Below are positions 1 through 7,783 of a DNA stretch of 64,000 bases, piece after piece (the first letter of the stretch is position 1; every line of letters starts with the position of its first letter). Origin of the DNA: Acidobacteriota bacterium (GTDB lineage Bacteria > Acidobacteriota > Blastocatellia > Pyrinomonadales > Pyrinomonadaceae); NCBI GenBank assembly GCA_019639135.1, contig JAHBSL010000010.1, positions 62,001-126,000 of the forward strand, in the 5' to 3' direction. Position numbers and translations under genes: made by a program. Under the pieces are notes generated by a model. It did not search any database and had not been told where the DNA came from. It saw only the letters and a program-made list of their open reading frames with translations.

Positions 1-2
1 TG

Positions 3-236
3 GAACGCGGCATGGGGCTTTTCTATGAAAAGGCTTTTGCCGAAGGCGGACCGGAGGTCGCCGCTCTCCGCCGCAGGGCAATTGGGAACTACAATCGGGT
101 GCTTGCGGGGTCTTATTTTCGGGCGGGGCAGTATGGGGATTTTTTGCGGACGGCGGCGAAGAGTGTTTGGTATCGTCCGGCGGGGATCGGGTATTTTGCG
201 GCGTTTCCGTTGAGGAGATTGGGGAAGACGAGCTAA
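3..236 (+). CDS. C-terminal end of a glycosyltransferase (partial)
   Basis: The reading frame is open from the window edge to a TAA at 234-236, so only the last 77 or so residues are seen. The pattern RRAIGNYNRVLAGSYFRAGQ, followed by a proline-containing turn and a basic tail, resembles the C-terminal helices of family 2 glycosyltransferases. No catalytic residues lie inside the window, so the family is inferred from this tail and from the glycosyltransferases directly downstream. The internal ATG at 12 is in the same frame but is probably not the start. The last codons and the stop lie in a 26-bp element (227-252) that recurs at 62.5 kb, so the very C-terminus of this protein is supplied by a repeat. 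Confidence 0.55.
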   Translation, partial: ERGMGLFYEKAFAEGGPEVAALRRRAIGNYNRVLAGSYFRAGQYGDFLRTAAKSVWYRPAGIGYFAAFPLRRLGKTS

Positions 237-252
237 AGCTCGCACTCTGAAC
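227..252 (+). repeat. 26-bp palindromic repeat, copy A
   Basis: A 26-bp stretch beginning GACGAGCTAAAGCTCG is identical to 62526-62551. It contains a perfect hairpin, cgagct-aa-agctcg, and a short unpaired tail (CACTCTGAAC). Here it supplies the stop codon of the partial glycosyltransferase and the whole spacer before the next ATG at 253. The identity of both copies is seen directly; membership of a wider genomic family is inference. Confidence 0.75.
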
Positions 253-1779
253 ATGCCGAGGACGCTTTATATTTGTTACTTCGGGGTGCGGGAGCCGCTG
301 GTTCAGACGCAGGTTTTGCCGTATTTGCGAGAAATCCTCAAAGGTGAAAAAGGGGAAAAGTTTAAAGGTGAAAAAGAGGGGGAGACGCGGGGACGCGGGG
401 ACGCGGGGATTGGAGAAGATGTAAAAGCTACCACCCCGTCAGCGGAGGCCGCTGCCACCCCTCCTAAACAAGGAGGGGAGCCGGACGCGGGGAATAGGGA
501 AAATGTAAAAGCTACCACCCCGTCAGCGGAAGCCGCTGCCACCCCTCCTAAACAAGGAGGGGAGCCGGACGCGGGGAATAGGGAAAATGTGATAGCTACC
601 ACCCCGTCAGCGGAAGCCGCTGCCACCCCTCCTAAACAAGGAGGGGAGCTTAAGGTCTCACTATTGACGTTTGAGCCGGAGCGGGCGGCGGGGGATATTG
701 GGGAATTTGAAAGGATAAAGGCGGAGTTTTTGGCGGAGGGGATCGAGTGGGATTGGCTGCCTTATCATAAGCGGCCCTCGGCGGCGGCGACGGCCTGGGA
801 TATCTTTCGCGGGGCTTTTTATATTTGGCGAAGGATCGGACGGTTCGATGTTTTGCATGGCCGCGTACATGTGCCGACTCTGATGGGAGCATTGGCGAGG
901 AAGTTTTCGCTACGGAAACCTAAATTGCTCTTTGATATCCGAGGATTTTTCCCGGAAGAATATACCGATGCGGGCATCTGGCCCGAAGGCGGGCTGCTTT
1001 ATCGCGGCGCGAAGCGTGTGGAGCGGTGGCTGATGAAAGAATCGGACGCCTTTGTCGTCCTGACCGAAAAAGCGAGAGAGCAACTCTTTCCCGAGTCAAA
1101 AGAAGCCGGGTACGACAAGCTCGGTCGCCCGGTGGAGGTAATACCGTGTTGCGTCGATCTGGAGAGATTTGCATCCGCAACACCGGAAACGCGGGAAAGA
1201 AAACGCGAAGAGCTCGGCATTACCGGCAAGCGGGTGATGGTCTATGTAGGCTCGTTCGGAGGGTGGTATCTTACAAAGGAGACGGCCGATATCTTTGGGG
1301 CCTTCCGCGAAAGGTATCCGAATGCTTTTGCGATGATATTGACGCAGAGCAGGCCTAAAGTGATCGAGCCGCTGCTTCGCGAGGCAGGTTACTTGGATGG
1401 CGAATATCTTATAAATCAGGTTCCTTCAGCCGAGATACCTGAATATTTGGTCGCGGCCGATGTGGCCGTTTCGTTCATTAAGCCATGCTATTCCAAGCAG
1501 GCGTCCTCGCCGACCAAGAACGCTGAATACCTCGCCTGCGGGCTGCCGATAATCGCAAATTCGGGCGTCGGTGATGTGGATCTATTGGTCGAGGGGCATG
1601 GCGTAGGGGCGTTGATCGCGAATTTCGACCGCGAGTCCTATTTCCGGGCATTTGATAGAATCGAATCGCTCGGAGATATAGCCGGCCGTTGCCGCACAGT
1701 CGCCAGCGATGAATTCGATCTGAAAACCGTCGGCGGCCGGCGATACGGTCGTATCTACAGTAGTCTCTTTTCCGCATGA
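253..1779 (+). CDS. Glycosyltransferase family 4 with in-frame repeat insertion
   Basis: This is a 508-residue cytoplasmic, probably membrane-associated, sugar transferase of the EPS locus. The N-terminal strand is MPRTLYICYFG. A GT-B donor-site half follows, with VMVYVGSFGGWYLTKE, then VAADVAVSFIKP and KNAEYLACGLPIIANSGVGD, typical of GT4 enzymes. Residues about 28-133 do not fit the family. Between YLREIL and LKVSLLTFE, where a few loop residues would be expected, about 105 residues are rich in Lys/Glu/Gly and then repeat ATTPSAEAAATPPKQGGEP three times. This block is encoded by the DNA repeat at 397-648 and keeps frame because its period is 84 bp. The start ATG at 253 lies directly after the 26-bp element. 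The stop overlaps the next gene (ATGA). The sugar donor and acceptor are unknown. Confidence 0.85.
   Translation: MPRTLYICYFGVREPLVQTQVLPYLREILKGEKGEKFKGEKEGETRGRGDAGIGEDVKATTPSAEAAATPPKQGGEPDAGNRENVKATTPSAEAAATPPKQGGEPDAGNRENVIATTPSAEAAATPPKQGGELKVSLLTFEPERAAGDIGEFERIKAEFLAEGIEWDWLPYHKRPSAAATAWDIFRGAFYIWRRIGRFDVLHGRVHVPTLMGALARKFSLRKPKLLFDIRGFFPEEYTDAGIWPEGGLLYRGAKRVERWLMKESDAFVVLTEKAREQLFPESKEAGYDKLGRPVEVIPCCVDLERFASATPETRERKREELGITGKRVMVYVGSFGGWYLTKETADIFGAFRERYPNAFAMILTQSRPKVIEPLLREAGYLDGEYLINQVPSAEIPEYLVAADVAVSFIKPCYSKQASSPTKNAEYLACGLPIIANSGVGDVDLLVEGHGVGALIANFDRESYFRAFDRIESLGDIAGRCRTVASDEFDLKTVGGRRYGRIYSSLFSA
397..648 (+). repeat. Tandem 84-bp palindromic repeat inside a coding sequence
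   Basis: There are three periods of 84 bp (30-bp spacer plus 54-bp core). Cores are at 427-480, 511-564 and 595-648, differing at one visible base. Each core has two hairpins: agcgg-(3 nt)-ccgct and cccctcct-aaaca-aggagggg. The spacers 481-510 and 565-594 differ at two positions, and a more diverged spacer lies at 397-426, preceded by short GGGGACGC iterations. Because 84 is a multiple of three, the array is read through as a 28-residue protein repeat within the glycosyltransferase. Confidence 0.9.
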
Positions 1780-2705
1780 ACGCTATGGAAGTGCAGCAAG
1801 GATCTGACGAATATGTTTGGACTGCTCAGGACTGCCCGATATGCGGAGCCACTCCGGATACGTTTGTCGGAAAGCGCGGAGGCAAGTCTCATCGCGAAGG
1901 CCTCGGCGTGGAATGCGAGGTTTGGAAGTGCTCTAGCTGTTCTTTGGTGTTTCCTAATCCAATGCCGTTTCCGAAAGGCGGGCTAGGGCAGCACTATGAC
2001 GTTGACGCCGATGACTACTTTAAAGAACACGATGTGGAGGGGCGTCTTGGCGGGGCGAGATCACTTCTTGAGGCGGCGGAACGAATACTTGGTCACAAAG
2101 GCAAGTTACTGGATGTCGGCGTTGGGCGAGGCGAAACACTTTTAGCGGCACAGGAACTTGGGTGGGATGCCGAGGGCGTAGAACCTTCAAAAACCTTCGC
2201 TGATTATGCCGAAAAACGAACCGGCTTGAAGATCTGGCGAGAGCCGATCGAGGATTCCTCGGTGCCGGACGACACCTATGATGTAGTTGTCTTGGCGGCG
2301 GTGCTTGAGCATCTTTACAATCCTGATGAGATCATCCGCCGAATTAGCAAAGCATTGAAGCCTGGCGGTATTCTTTATCTCGATGTGCCAAATGAGGCCG
2401 GCCTGTATTTTCGAGTCGGTAACGCATATCAACGGCTGCGGGGACGCGATTGGTGCGTGAATCTTGCTCCTACCTTCTCACCGTTTCATGTTTTCGGGTT
2501 CAGCCCGAAGGCATTACGAAAACTGCTAAGCAAATACGGGCTTTCACCGGTTTACTGGAATGTTTATCCGGGAACTAGCCTTGTGCCAAGTCGCGGGGGC
2601 GTTATTGGTCTAGTTGAAAGTGCTGCTTCAAAGTTCGTCACCGGAATAAGTAGCTACGGAGAAATGGGAACCTATATCGAAACCTGGGCCAGAAAGACCC
2701 AATGA
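1776..2705 (+). CDS. Class I SAM-dependent methyltransferase with N-terminal zinc ribbon
   Basis: The product has 309 residues. An N-terminal zinc-ribbon (CPICG near residue 20, then WKCSSCSLVFPNP) is followed by a Rossmann methyltransferase. Motif I is LLDVGVGRGETLLAA, and the DVVVLAAVLEHLYNPDEI and LKPGGILYLDVPNE segments are motifs II-III. This arrangement is that of Methyltransf_23-type enzymes that modify sugars or lipid-linked glycans in polysaccharide loci. The ATG overlaps the previous stop as ATGA, and its own stop overlaps the next start in the same way, so it is translationally coupled on both sides. The acceptor (probably a sugar hydroxyl) cannot be told from sequence. Confidence 0.85.
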   Translation: MNAMEVQQGSDEYVWTAQDCPICGATPDTFVGKRGGKSHREGLGVECEVWKCSSCSLVFPNPMPFPKGGLGQHYDVDADDYFKEHDVEGRLGGARSLLEAAERILGHKGKLLDVGVGRGETLLAAQELGWDAEGVEPSKTFADYAEKRTGLKIWREPIEDSSVPDDTYDVVVLAAVLEHLYNPDEIIRRISKALKPGGILYLDVPNEAGLYFRVGNAYQRLRGRDWCVNLAPTFSPFHVFGFSPKALRKLLSKYGLSPVYWNVYPGTSLVPSRGGVIGLVESAASKFVTGISSYGEMGTYIETWARKTQ

Positions 2706-3814
2706 AACCAGACATCCAGATCCGGGTAAAAGCTCTTGCCTCTTATCCTAAACAGGCGGCGGCGACGCGGTTTCGGGTCGAGCAGTTCGTTGGGCCGCTT
2801 CGGGAGCGGGGAATCGAGCTTGAGCTGAGTCCGTTCCTTTCTGCGGAGCAATTTGCCGAAATGTATAAGCCGGGCGGTTCGCTGAAAAAGGCAGCGCGGA
2901 TCGCCCGAAGTTTTTTGCGCAGAATTGCGGAGGCAACGAGGGTCGGAAAATATGATCTTCTGTTCGTCCAGCGGGAGGCGATGTTCTTCGGGCCGGAGAT
3001 ATTTGAATGGCTTTTTCAGATTGCCGGCCGGGTTCCGATGGTCCTCGACCTTGATGATGCGACCTACGTTCCATATGCGAGCCCTACGTATGGAAAACTC
3101 GGAAGTGCATTGAAGTTTTTCGGCAAAACGGACAGGCTTATCCGCCGCTCGGCCGCGGTAACCTGCGGAAACAGGTTCATTGCCGAGTATGTTTCCAAGT
3201 TGGGAACCCGGGCCGAAGTTGTTCCCACCGTTGTCGATACTGGAGTTTTTCGCCCGGTTGAGAAAGATAACAAGATCCCTGTCGTCGGCTGGGTGGGCAC
3301 ACACTCCACATTTCCTTCGCTTGAGTCTCTGTTACCTGTTCTTGAAAAACTTGCGGCGAAGCATGAGTTTGTCTTAAGGGTCGTCGGCTCGGGCCGCGAT
3401 GCGATAGAGATCCCGGGCGTTCGGGCCGAGGTCCTGAAATGGTCGCTTGAACGCGAGGTCGCGGATTTTTGCACGCTGGACGTCGGGCTTTATCCGATAG
3501 TCGTCAGCAGCTCGGCAAACGAGGAATGGCTGAAAGGCAAGTCCGGGTTCAAGGCTATTCAATATCTTGCCGCCGGTGTGCCGTTCGTTATGTCTCCGGT
3601 CGGCGTCTGTGCCGAGATCGGACGGCCCGGCGAAACGCACTTCAATGCCGAATCGGCGGAAGATTGGTATAATTCGCTTGATAAGTTGCTCGGCGACGCA
3701 GGTCTCCGCCAAAAAATGGGAGAAAGCGGCCGGGCGCACTCGCTGGAGAACTATACGGTCGAAAAACAGGCAGATAGGCTTGCCGAGGTGTTCAGAGCGG
3801 CGAGGAACAGTTAA
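2702..3814 (+). CDS. Glycosyltransferase family 4
   Basis: The product has 370 residues. The N-terminal half carries YDLLFVQREAMFFGPE and the MVLDLDDATY segment common in one GT4 subgroup. The C-terminal GT-B half has VVGWVGTHSTFPSLESL, FVLRVVGSG and KAIQYLAAGVPFVMSPVGV, followed by a Glu-containing donor loop. It starts by ATGA overlap with the methyltransferase, so it belongs to the same operon. Its stop codon (3812-3814) falls inside the first arm of the repeat cassette that separates it from the carbamoyltransferase gene. It should transfer a nucleotide-activated sugar in repeat-unit assembly; donor and linkage are unknown. Confidence 0.87.
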   Translation: MKPDIQIRVKALASYPKQAAATRFRVEQFVGPLRERGIELELSPFLSAEQFAEMYKPGGSLKKAARIARSFLRRIAEATRVGKYDLLFVQREAMFFGPEIFEWLFQIAGRVPMVLDLDDATYVPYASPTYGKLGSALKFFGKTDRLIRRSAAVTCGNRFIAEYVSKLGTRAEVVPTVVDTGVFRPVEKDNKIPVVGWVGTHSTFPSLESLLPVLEKLAAKHEFVLRVVGSGRDAIEIPGVRAEVLKWSLEREVADFCTLDVGLYPIVVSSSANEEWLKGKSGFKAIQYLAAGVPFVMSPVGVCAEIGRPGETHFNAESAEDWYNSLDKLLGDAGLRQKMGESGRAHSLENYTVEKQADRLAEVFRAARNS

Positions 3815-3957
3815 CAACGGATCTGCGCAGATTTTCGCGGATTATTTTTTGATTGTTTTGGTTGCGGGAAGCTGAGTGGAATCTGGTTTGGGGGCAAAAG
3901 ATCCAGCGGTTGTTAATGAAATGGCCGCCTAATTAATCCGTGGAATCCGCTGCAGAA
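3811..3957. repeat. Inverted-repeat module 1 of GxxExxY-associated arms
   Basis: The left arm (3811-3846) starts TTAACAACGGATCTGCGCAG and continues ATTTTCGCGGATTATT. The right arm (3931-3957) is a diverged reverse complement (AATTAATCCGTGGAATCCGC...). The arms are built from imperfect 10-11 bp units of the type GCGGATTTTC. The roughly 80 bp between them are AT-richer and hold no gene. The left arm begins at the stop codon of the upstream glycosyltransferase. Confidence 0.7.
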
Positions 3958-3961
3958 ATGG

Positions 3962-4121
3962 TTAACAACGGATTTACGCAGATTTTCGAGGATTATTTTG
4001 GGTTTATAGGTTGGTTTCGAATGCTTTTTGGATCGCGAAGAAAGGCTATTGAACCAATCTTTTGAACTTGGTCAAGTCTTTTGGATAACTGATCTGCGTG
4101 AATCGGGGTTAATCCGTTGTA
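3962..4121. repeat. Inverted-repeat module 2 of GxxExxY-associated arms
   Basis: The left arm (3962-3997) starts TTAACAACGGATTTACGCAG. The right arm (4091-4121) carries GATCTGCGTGAATCGGGGTT then AATCCGTTGTAA, the reverse complement with a few changes. It begins 4 bp after module 1, and its right arm ends 7 bp before the ATG of the GxxExxY gene. The internal sequence is unrelated to that of modules 1 and 3; only the arms are conserved. No gene is seen inside. Confidence 0.72.
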
Positions 4122-4128
4122 AAAATAT

Positions 4129-4512
4129 ATGAGTGAGGGATTGCTTCACGGTGATCTTACGTACAAGATCATCGGGATAGGGATGCAGGTTCATAGCACT
4201 CTGGGTCACGGATTCCTTGAGAAGGTCTATGAAAATTCGATGATGGTCGCTCTGCGATCGGCGGGCATCTTTTCAGAACAGCAAGTGCCGATCAAGGTCG
4301 TGTTTGAGGGAGTGATAGTCGGCGATTATTTTGCAGATATTCTTGTCGAAAAGACGGTCATCCTTGAGCTAAAAGCATGTGAGCGGATCACGGACATTCA
4401 CAAGGCTCAGGCGTTGAACTATCTGAAAGCGACGGGAATCGATCTTGCTTTGATCCTGAATTTTGGCGCAAAGAGCTTTGAACATCACCGACTGATAAAT
4501 CGGTTAAGGTAA
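4129..4512 (+). CDS. GxxExxY protein (PDDEXK_3-like nuclease fold)
   Basis: This 127-residue protein is a clear member of the GxxExxY family (TIGR04256/PF13366). The signature G28-F-L-E31-K-V-Y34 follows an N-terminal helix ending in VHSTLGHG. The PD-(D/E)XK-like core is seen as DYFAD70 and ILEL with E80 and K82, followed by the helix containing Q94 (HKAQALNYLK), so the candidate catalytic residues are all present. The biological role of this family is not established; a nucleic-acid enzyme is inferred from the fold. The gene is packed between repeat modules: the right arm of module 2 ends just before the ATG, and the left arm of module 3 begins right after the TAA. No Shine-Dalgarno sequence is visible. 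It has no evident part in polysaccharide synthesis and looks like an insertion into that operon. Confidence 0.9.
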   Translation: MSEGLLHGDLTYKIIGIGMQVHSTLGHGFLEKVYENSMMVALRSAGIFSEQQVPIKVVFEGVIVGDYFADILVEKTVILELKACERITDIHKAQALNYLKATGIDLALILNFGAKSFEHHRLINRLR

Positions 4513-4690
4513 GTAACAACGGATAAGCACGGATTTTCGCGGATTATTATATTTAGGCAGGGCATTTCTGAACCGGTAGTTGTCTTTCCTACACCTTTGG
4601 CGCTCAGGCGTTGTGACAAGAGCGTCTTGGGAAGCTCAGGTTCGCTATTCAAACAATATCAATCCGCGTAAATCTGCGATAATCTGTTGT
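4513..4690. repeat. Inverted-repeat module 3 of GxxExxY-associated arms
   Basis: The left arm (4513-4548) starts GTAACAACGGATAAGCACGG then ATTTTCGCGGATTATT. The right arm (4660-4690) reads CAATCCGCGTAAATCTGCGA then TAATCTGTTGT, its inverted counterpart. The left arm begins at the base after the GxxExxY stop codon, and the right arm ends 11 bp before the carbamoyltransferase ATG. Nothing else is recognised in the roughly 110 bp between the arms. Confidence 0.72.
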
Positions 4691-4701
4691 TTTAGATTCC
4701 T

Positions 4702-6408
4702 ATGTATATTTTGGGGCTTACAACTCTTGGCGATTCTGCGGCGGCGATCATTAGGGACGGGCAATTGATCGCTTCGGTCGAGGAAGAGCGTTTCTCGCGG
4801 CGGAAGCACCACAGCGGGTTTCCGTACAAGGCGATCGAATTTTGTTTGAAAGAGGCGGGGATCACGCTTGCCGAGGTCGAGCACGTCGGGCATTATTGGA
4901 AGCCCTGGATACTTCGCCACAAAGCGATGCAGGCGGCAAAGGCCGCTTTTATTTCGCCGGCGATGTTCAAGGCCCGGGCCGACCGGGGAGTTGCACAGGT
5001 CAGCGATAGTTATCTGGGGATGTTCAAGCATCCAAAGCGGCTCCGCGAGCATTTCGGCGAGAGCAATTTTAAGTTCCATTTTCTTGAGCACCATCAAACC
5101 CACGCGGCAAGCGCATTCTTCGTTTCGCCTTTTGAATCGGCCGCGATCCTTACCTGGGACGGCACGGGCGAAGATACGACCACGCTTTTTTGTCGGGGAA
5201 TGGGAAACAAGCTCGAGGTCCTGAAACGCATCAAGCTGCCGCATAGCCTGGGGCAGTTCTATTCGGCAGTGACGAACTTTATCGGGTTCGATATGTTCGC
5301 GGGCGATGAATGGAAGGTGATGGGCCTTGCGGCCTACGGAAAGCCTAAGTATTACGACTTTTTCCGCGAGAAAGTGCTGACGACGAACGGCAGCGGCGAC
5401 TTCCGTTTCAATATCAAGGTGCTCGACCACCATCTTGCAAAGCACTACCAGTTTCCGGACGCGATAGTTAAAGAACTCGGCCCTGGGAGAAAGCCCGGCG
5501 AGGAGCTTACCGAGCATCACTGGGACATTGCATGTTCGGCACAGAAGGCGCTCGAAGATACGGCCATCTATCTCGTCAAAAAGCTCCACGAGATGACCGG
5601 CGAAGAGAATCTCTGTCTGGCCGGCGGCGTGGCCTTCAATTCGGTAATGAACGGAAGGATCTTTCACGAGACGCCGTTCAAGCGGTTCTTTGTCCAGCCC
5701 GCCGCGGGCGATGCCGGGTGTTCGCTCGGTGCGGCGTATTACGTCTGGAACCAGAAGCTTGGTCGGCCTCGTGATTTTGTAATGCGGCATGCATATTGGG
5801 GGCCGGGTTTCTCTAATGAGGAATGCCGGGCGGCTCTCGATGCGGCCGGTTTGGTCTATGAGACTTTGCCCGATGAGGAACTGCTCCCGCGGCTTGCAAA
5901 GATGCTCAGCGAAGGGGCGATCGTCGGCTGGTTCAATGGCCGGATGGAGCTCGGGCCACGGGCACTTGGGGCAAGAAGTTTTCTTGCCGATCCGCGGCGA
6001 GCGGATATGCGCGAGATACTGAACCACAAGGTGAAGCTCCGTGAATGGTTCCGGCCGCTCGCGCCTTCAATGCATGAAGAGCACGGTCGCGAGGTCTTTG
6101 GCGTAGAGCATCATGATCCGTTCATGATCACCGTTATCGAGGTCGCCGAAGAATATAAGTCGAAAATACCGGCCGTGGTCCACGTTGACGGGACAGCCCG
6201 GCCGCAGATGGTCAGCCGCGAGACGAATCCGCGTTACTGGAACCTGATCAACGAGTTCAAGAAGCTGACCGGTATTCCGATGCTTCTCAATACATCGTTC
6301 AATGTTCAGGAGCCGATAGTCTGCACGCCGGAGAACGCGATAAATACTTTCCGCAACGCGAACTTTGACGCCCTTGTCCTTGAGAATAACCTCGTCGTCC
6401 GCCAGTAG
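4702..6408 (+). CDS. Carbamoyltransferase, NodU/CmcH/TobZ family
   Basis: This 568-residue cytoplasmic enzyme should transfer a carbamoyl group from carbamoyl phosphate to a sugar hydroxyl through a carbamoyl-adenylate. The N-terminal Kae1/ASKHA-like domain starts MYILGLTTLGDSAAAII and carries the metal-binding HHQTHAASAFF, TWDGTGE and LAGGVAFNSVMN segments. The C-terminal YrdC-like domain has VGWFNGRMELGPRALGARSF, WFRPLAPS and LNTSFN. Length and domain order match the family. The gene lies within an EPS locus, so carbamoylation of the exported glycan is the likely job. The ATG directly follows a repeat arm and has no good ribosome-binding site. The long antisense frame over this gene is a codon-bias shadow. 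Confidence 0.93.
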   Translation: MYILGLTTLGDSAAAIIRDGQLIASVEEERFSRRKHHSGFPYKAIEFCLKEAGITLAEVEHVGHYWKPWILRHKAMQAAKAAFISPAMFKARADRGVAQVSDSYLGMFKHPKRLREHFGESNFKFHFLEHHQTHAASAFFVSPFESAAILTWDGTGEDTTTLFCRGMGNKLEVLKRIKLPHSLGQFYSAVTNFIGFDMFAGDEWKVMGLAAYGKPKYYDFFREKVLTTNGSGDFRFNIKVLDHHLAKHYQFPDAIVKELGPGRKPGEELTEHHWDIACSAQKALEDTAIYLVKKLHEMTGEENLCLAGGVAFNSVMNGRIFHETPFKRFFVQPAAGDAGCSLGAAYYVWNQKLGRPRDFVMRHAYWGPGFSNEECRAALDAAGLVYETLPDEELLPRLAKMLSEGAIVGWFNGRMELGPRALGARSFLADPRRADMREILNHKVKLREWFRPLAPSMHEEHGREVFGVEHHDPFMITVIEVAEEYKSKIPAVVHVDGTARPQMVSRETNPRYWNLINEFKKLTGIPMLLNTSFNVQEPIVCTPENAINTFRNANFDALVLENNLVVRQ

Positions 6409-6417
6409 TATTATTAG

Positions 6418-7779
6418 ATGATAGCCGCGGGAAAGATCGTCTTCTTGATCACATTCTTTGCACTTGTCGTGCAGGGGCTGATCTTTTTCATTGACGATCC
6501 CGATGAGCTTACGTTTCTCCCGCTTGTTCTGATCCTGGCCGGTATTGCCGGTTACTTGCTTCGCGAACGCGGCCGCGACCCGGACGCCGTTTTTCAGTCG
6601 GACATTTTCTTTTGGGCATATTCCGTTCGGCTTTGGATGGGGATGATAATGTACGGCTGGGGCCTGAAGGACCTCTTCGGCGACGAGGATGCCTCGGGCT
6701 ACGTGGCCGGTTGGGGAATGGCCAACAACTGGTATCAGAATGGCTTTGACGGCTTTGCGGCGGACCTTGTCCGTGTTTTTGTCGAACGGCAGAATGAAGG
6801 CCAGGCATTGATCTGGGCGATCCCGACCTTTATCGCCGGCGGCGAGAGCCGAATGATCGTTTCCACGGTGAACAGCTTTGCCGGAGCATTGCTAGTCATA
6901 GTCGTTTTCCGGATGACGCGGCGGGTATTCGATTCGGAAACTGCACGCATTGCCGCGATCCTCGTTGCCTTTTGGATGTCTCACATTCTCCTTTCGGCGA
7001 CGACCGCGAAAGAGATACTGGTCATCTTTGGCGAATGGTTCGTGCTCTTTATGCTGATCCGGAATGCCAAGGGCTTTTCACCGAAAGACGCCTTTGCGGC
7101 CGTTCCAGCCTTTCTCGCGGTCTTTATAATGCGCTTCTATGCGGTCTATCTCCTTGCCGCAGCCGCGTTCTTTAGGTTTCTGGTCGCGAGCAGGCAGAAT
7201 ATTATCCGCAACGCGATCTTTGGATCCGTGATAGTTTCATCGGTGATGCTGTTCCTTGGTGCCTCGGGCGCCATTCAACGCGACTTTCAGCGGATCGAGA
7301 CGCTGAACGAGCGAGTGGATTCATGGCGCGAAGGTATGGCGGCAACGACCGGTTCAGGAGTTGAGATCTATTCGGAGATCGAGTCGCCGACGCTCGCGAT
7401 CCCGGTGGCGACCGTTTATTTCTTCTTCGCTCCTTTCCCCTGGGAGGCTTTCAGCGGATCGGCCCGGAACGCATTCGGAGCAGCCGAGAACATCTTTATA
7501 ATCGCGATCCTGATCATCGGCTTTCCGGCACTCAAAATAGTTTTCAAGGCCAAGTTCGTTGAAATGGCGCCGATCTTTGCTTTCTGTGTGCTTTATGCCG
7601 GAATGCATATCTGGGGGCTTGCGAATGTAGGTCTGGCGTGGCGGCATAAACAGACCATTATGCCGCTTTTCTTTATGCTGGTTGCGGTCGGGATTACGCA
7701 AAGACACGTCGGCTGGGATGCGATAACTGGCCGAAGCCGCCGTCGGAGAAAGGATCTGAATATCGTCCGGGCGAATTAA
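6418..7779 (+). CDS. Polytopic inner-membrane protein of the polysaccharide locus
   Basis: The product has 453 residues and roughly ten hydrophobic segments, beginning with IVFLITFFALVVQGLIFFI and ending with a basic tail (GRSRRRRKDL). A longer extracytoplasmic loop (about residues 280-325) carries QRDFQRIETLNERVDSW. No catalytic motif was recognised. Size, topology and position between the carbamoyltransferase and asparagine-synthase genes fit a Wzy-like polymerase or a membrane glycosyltransferase of the GT-C type, but no family signature was seen. It starts 9 bp after the carbamoyltransferase stop and ends 4 bp before asnB, so it is part of the operon. Confidence 0.75.
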   Translation: MIAAGKIVFLITFFALVVQGLIFFIDDPDELTFLPLVLILAGIAGYLLRERGRDPDAVFQSDIFFWAYSVRLWMGMIMYGWGLKDLFGDEDASGYVAGWGMANNWYQNGFDGFAADLVRVFVERQNEGQALIWAIPTFIAGGESRMIVSTVNSFAGALLVIVVFRMTRRVFDSETARIAAILVAFWMSHILLSATTAKEILVIFGEWFVLFMLIRNAKGFSPKDAFAAVPAFLAVFIMRFYAVYLLAAAAFFRFLVASRQNIIRNAIFGSVIVSSVMLFLGASGAIQRDFQRIETLNERVDSWREGMAATTGSGVEIYSEIESPTLAIPVATVYFFFAPFPWEAFSGSARNAFGAAENIFIIAILIIGFPALKIVFKAKFVEMAPIFAFCVLYAGMHIWGLANVGLAWRHKQTIMPLFFMLVAVGITQRHVGWDAITGRSRRRRKDLNIVRAN

Positions 7780-7783
7780 AGCA

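Noticed and set aside
303..626. 107-residue antisense frame with repeats
   Set aside because: It is simply the reverse reading of the 84-bp repeat array.
397..648. CRISPR array
   Set aside because: Only three units, repeat plus spacer both conserved, units internally palindromic and read through as protein; no cas genes.
3811..4690. Insertion sequence with terminal inverted repeats
   Set aside because: No transposase, more than one pair of arms, and no visible target-site duplication; kept as a repeat-bracketed cassette instead.
4645..6027. 460-residue open frame antisense to the carbamoyltransferase
   Set aside because: It lacks any family pattern, has codon-bias shadow composition rich in Arg/His/Pro, and lies over a well-defined gene on the other strand.
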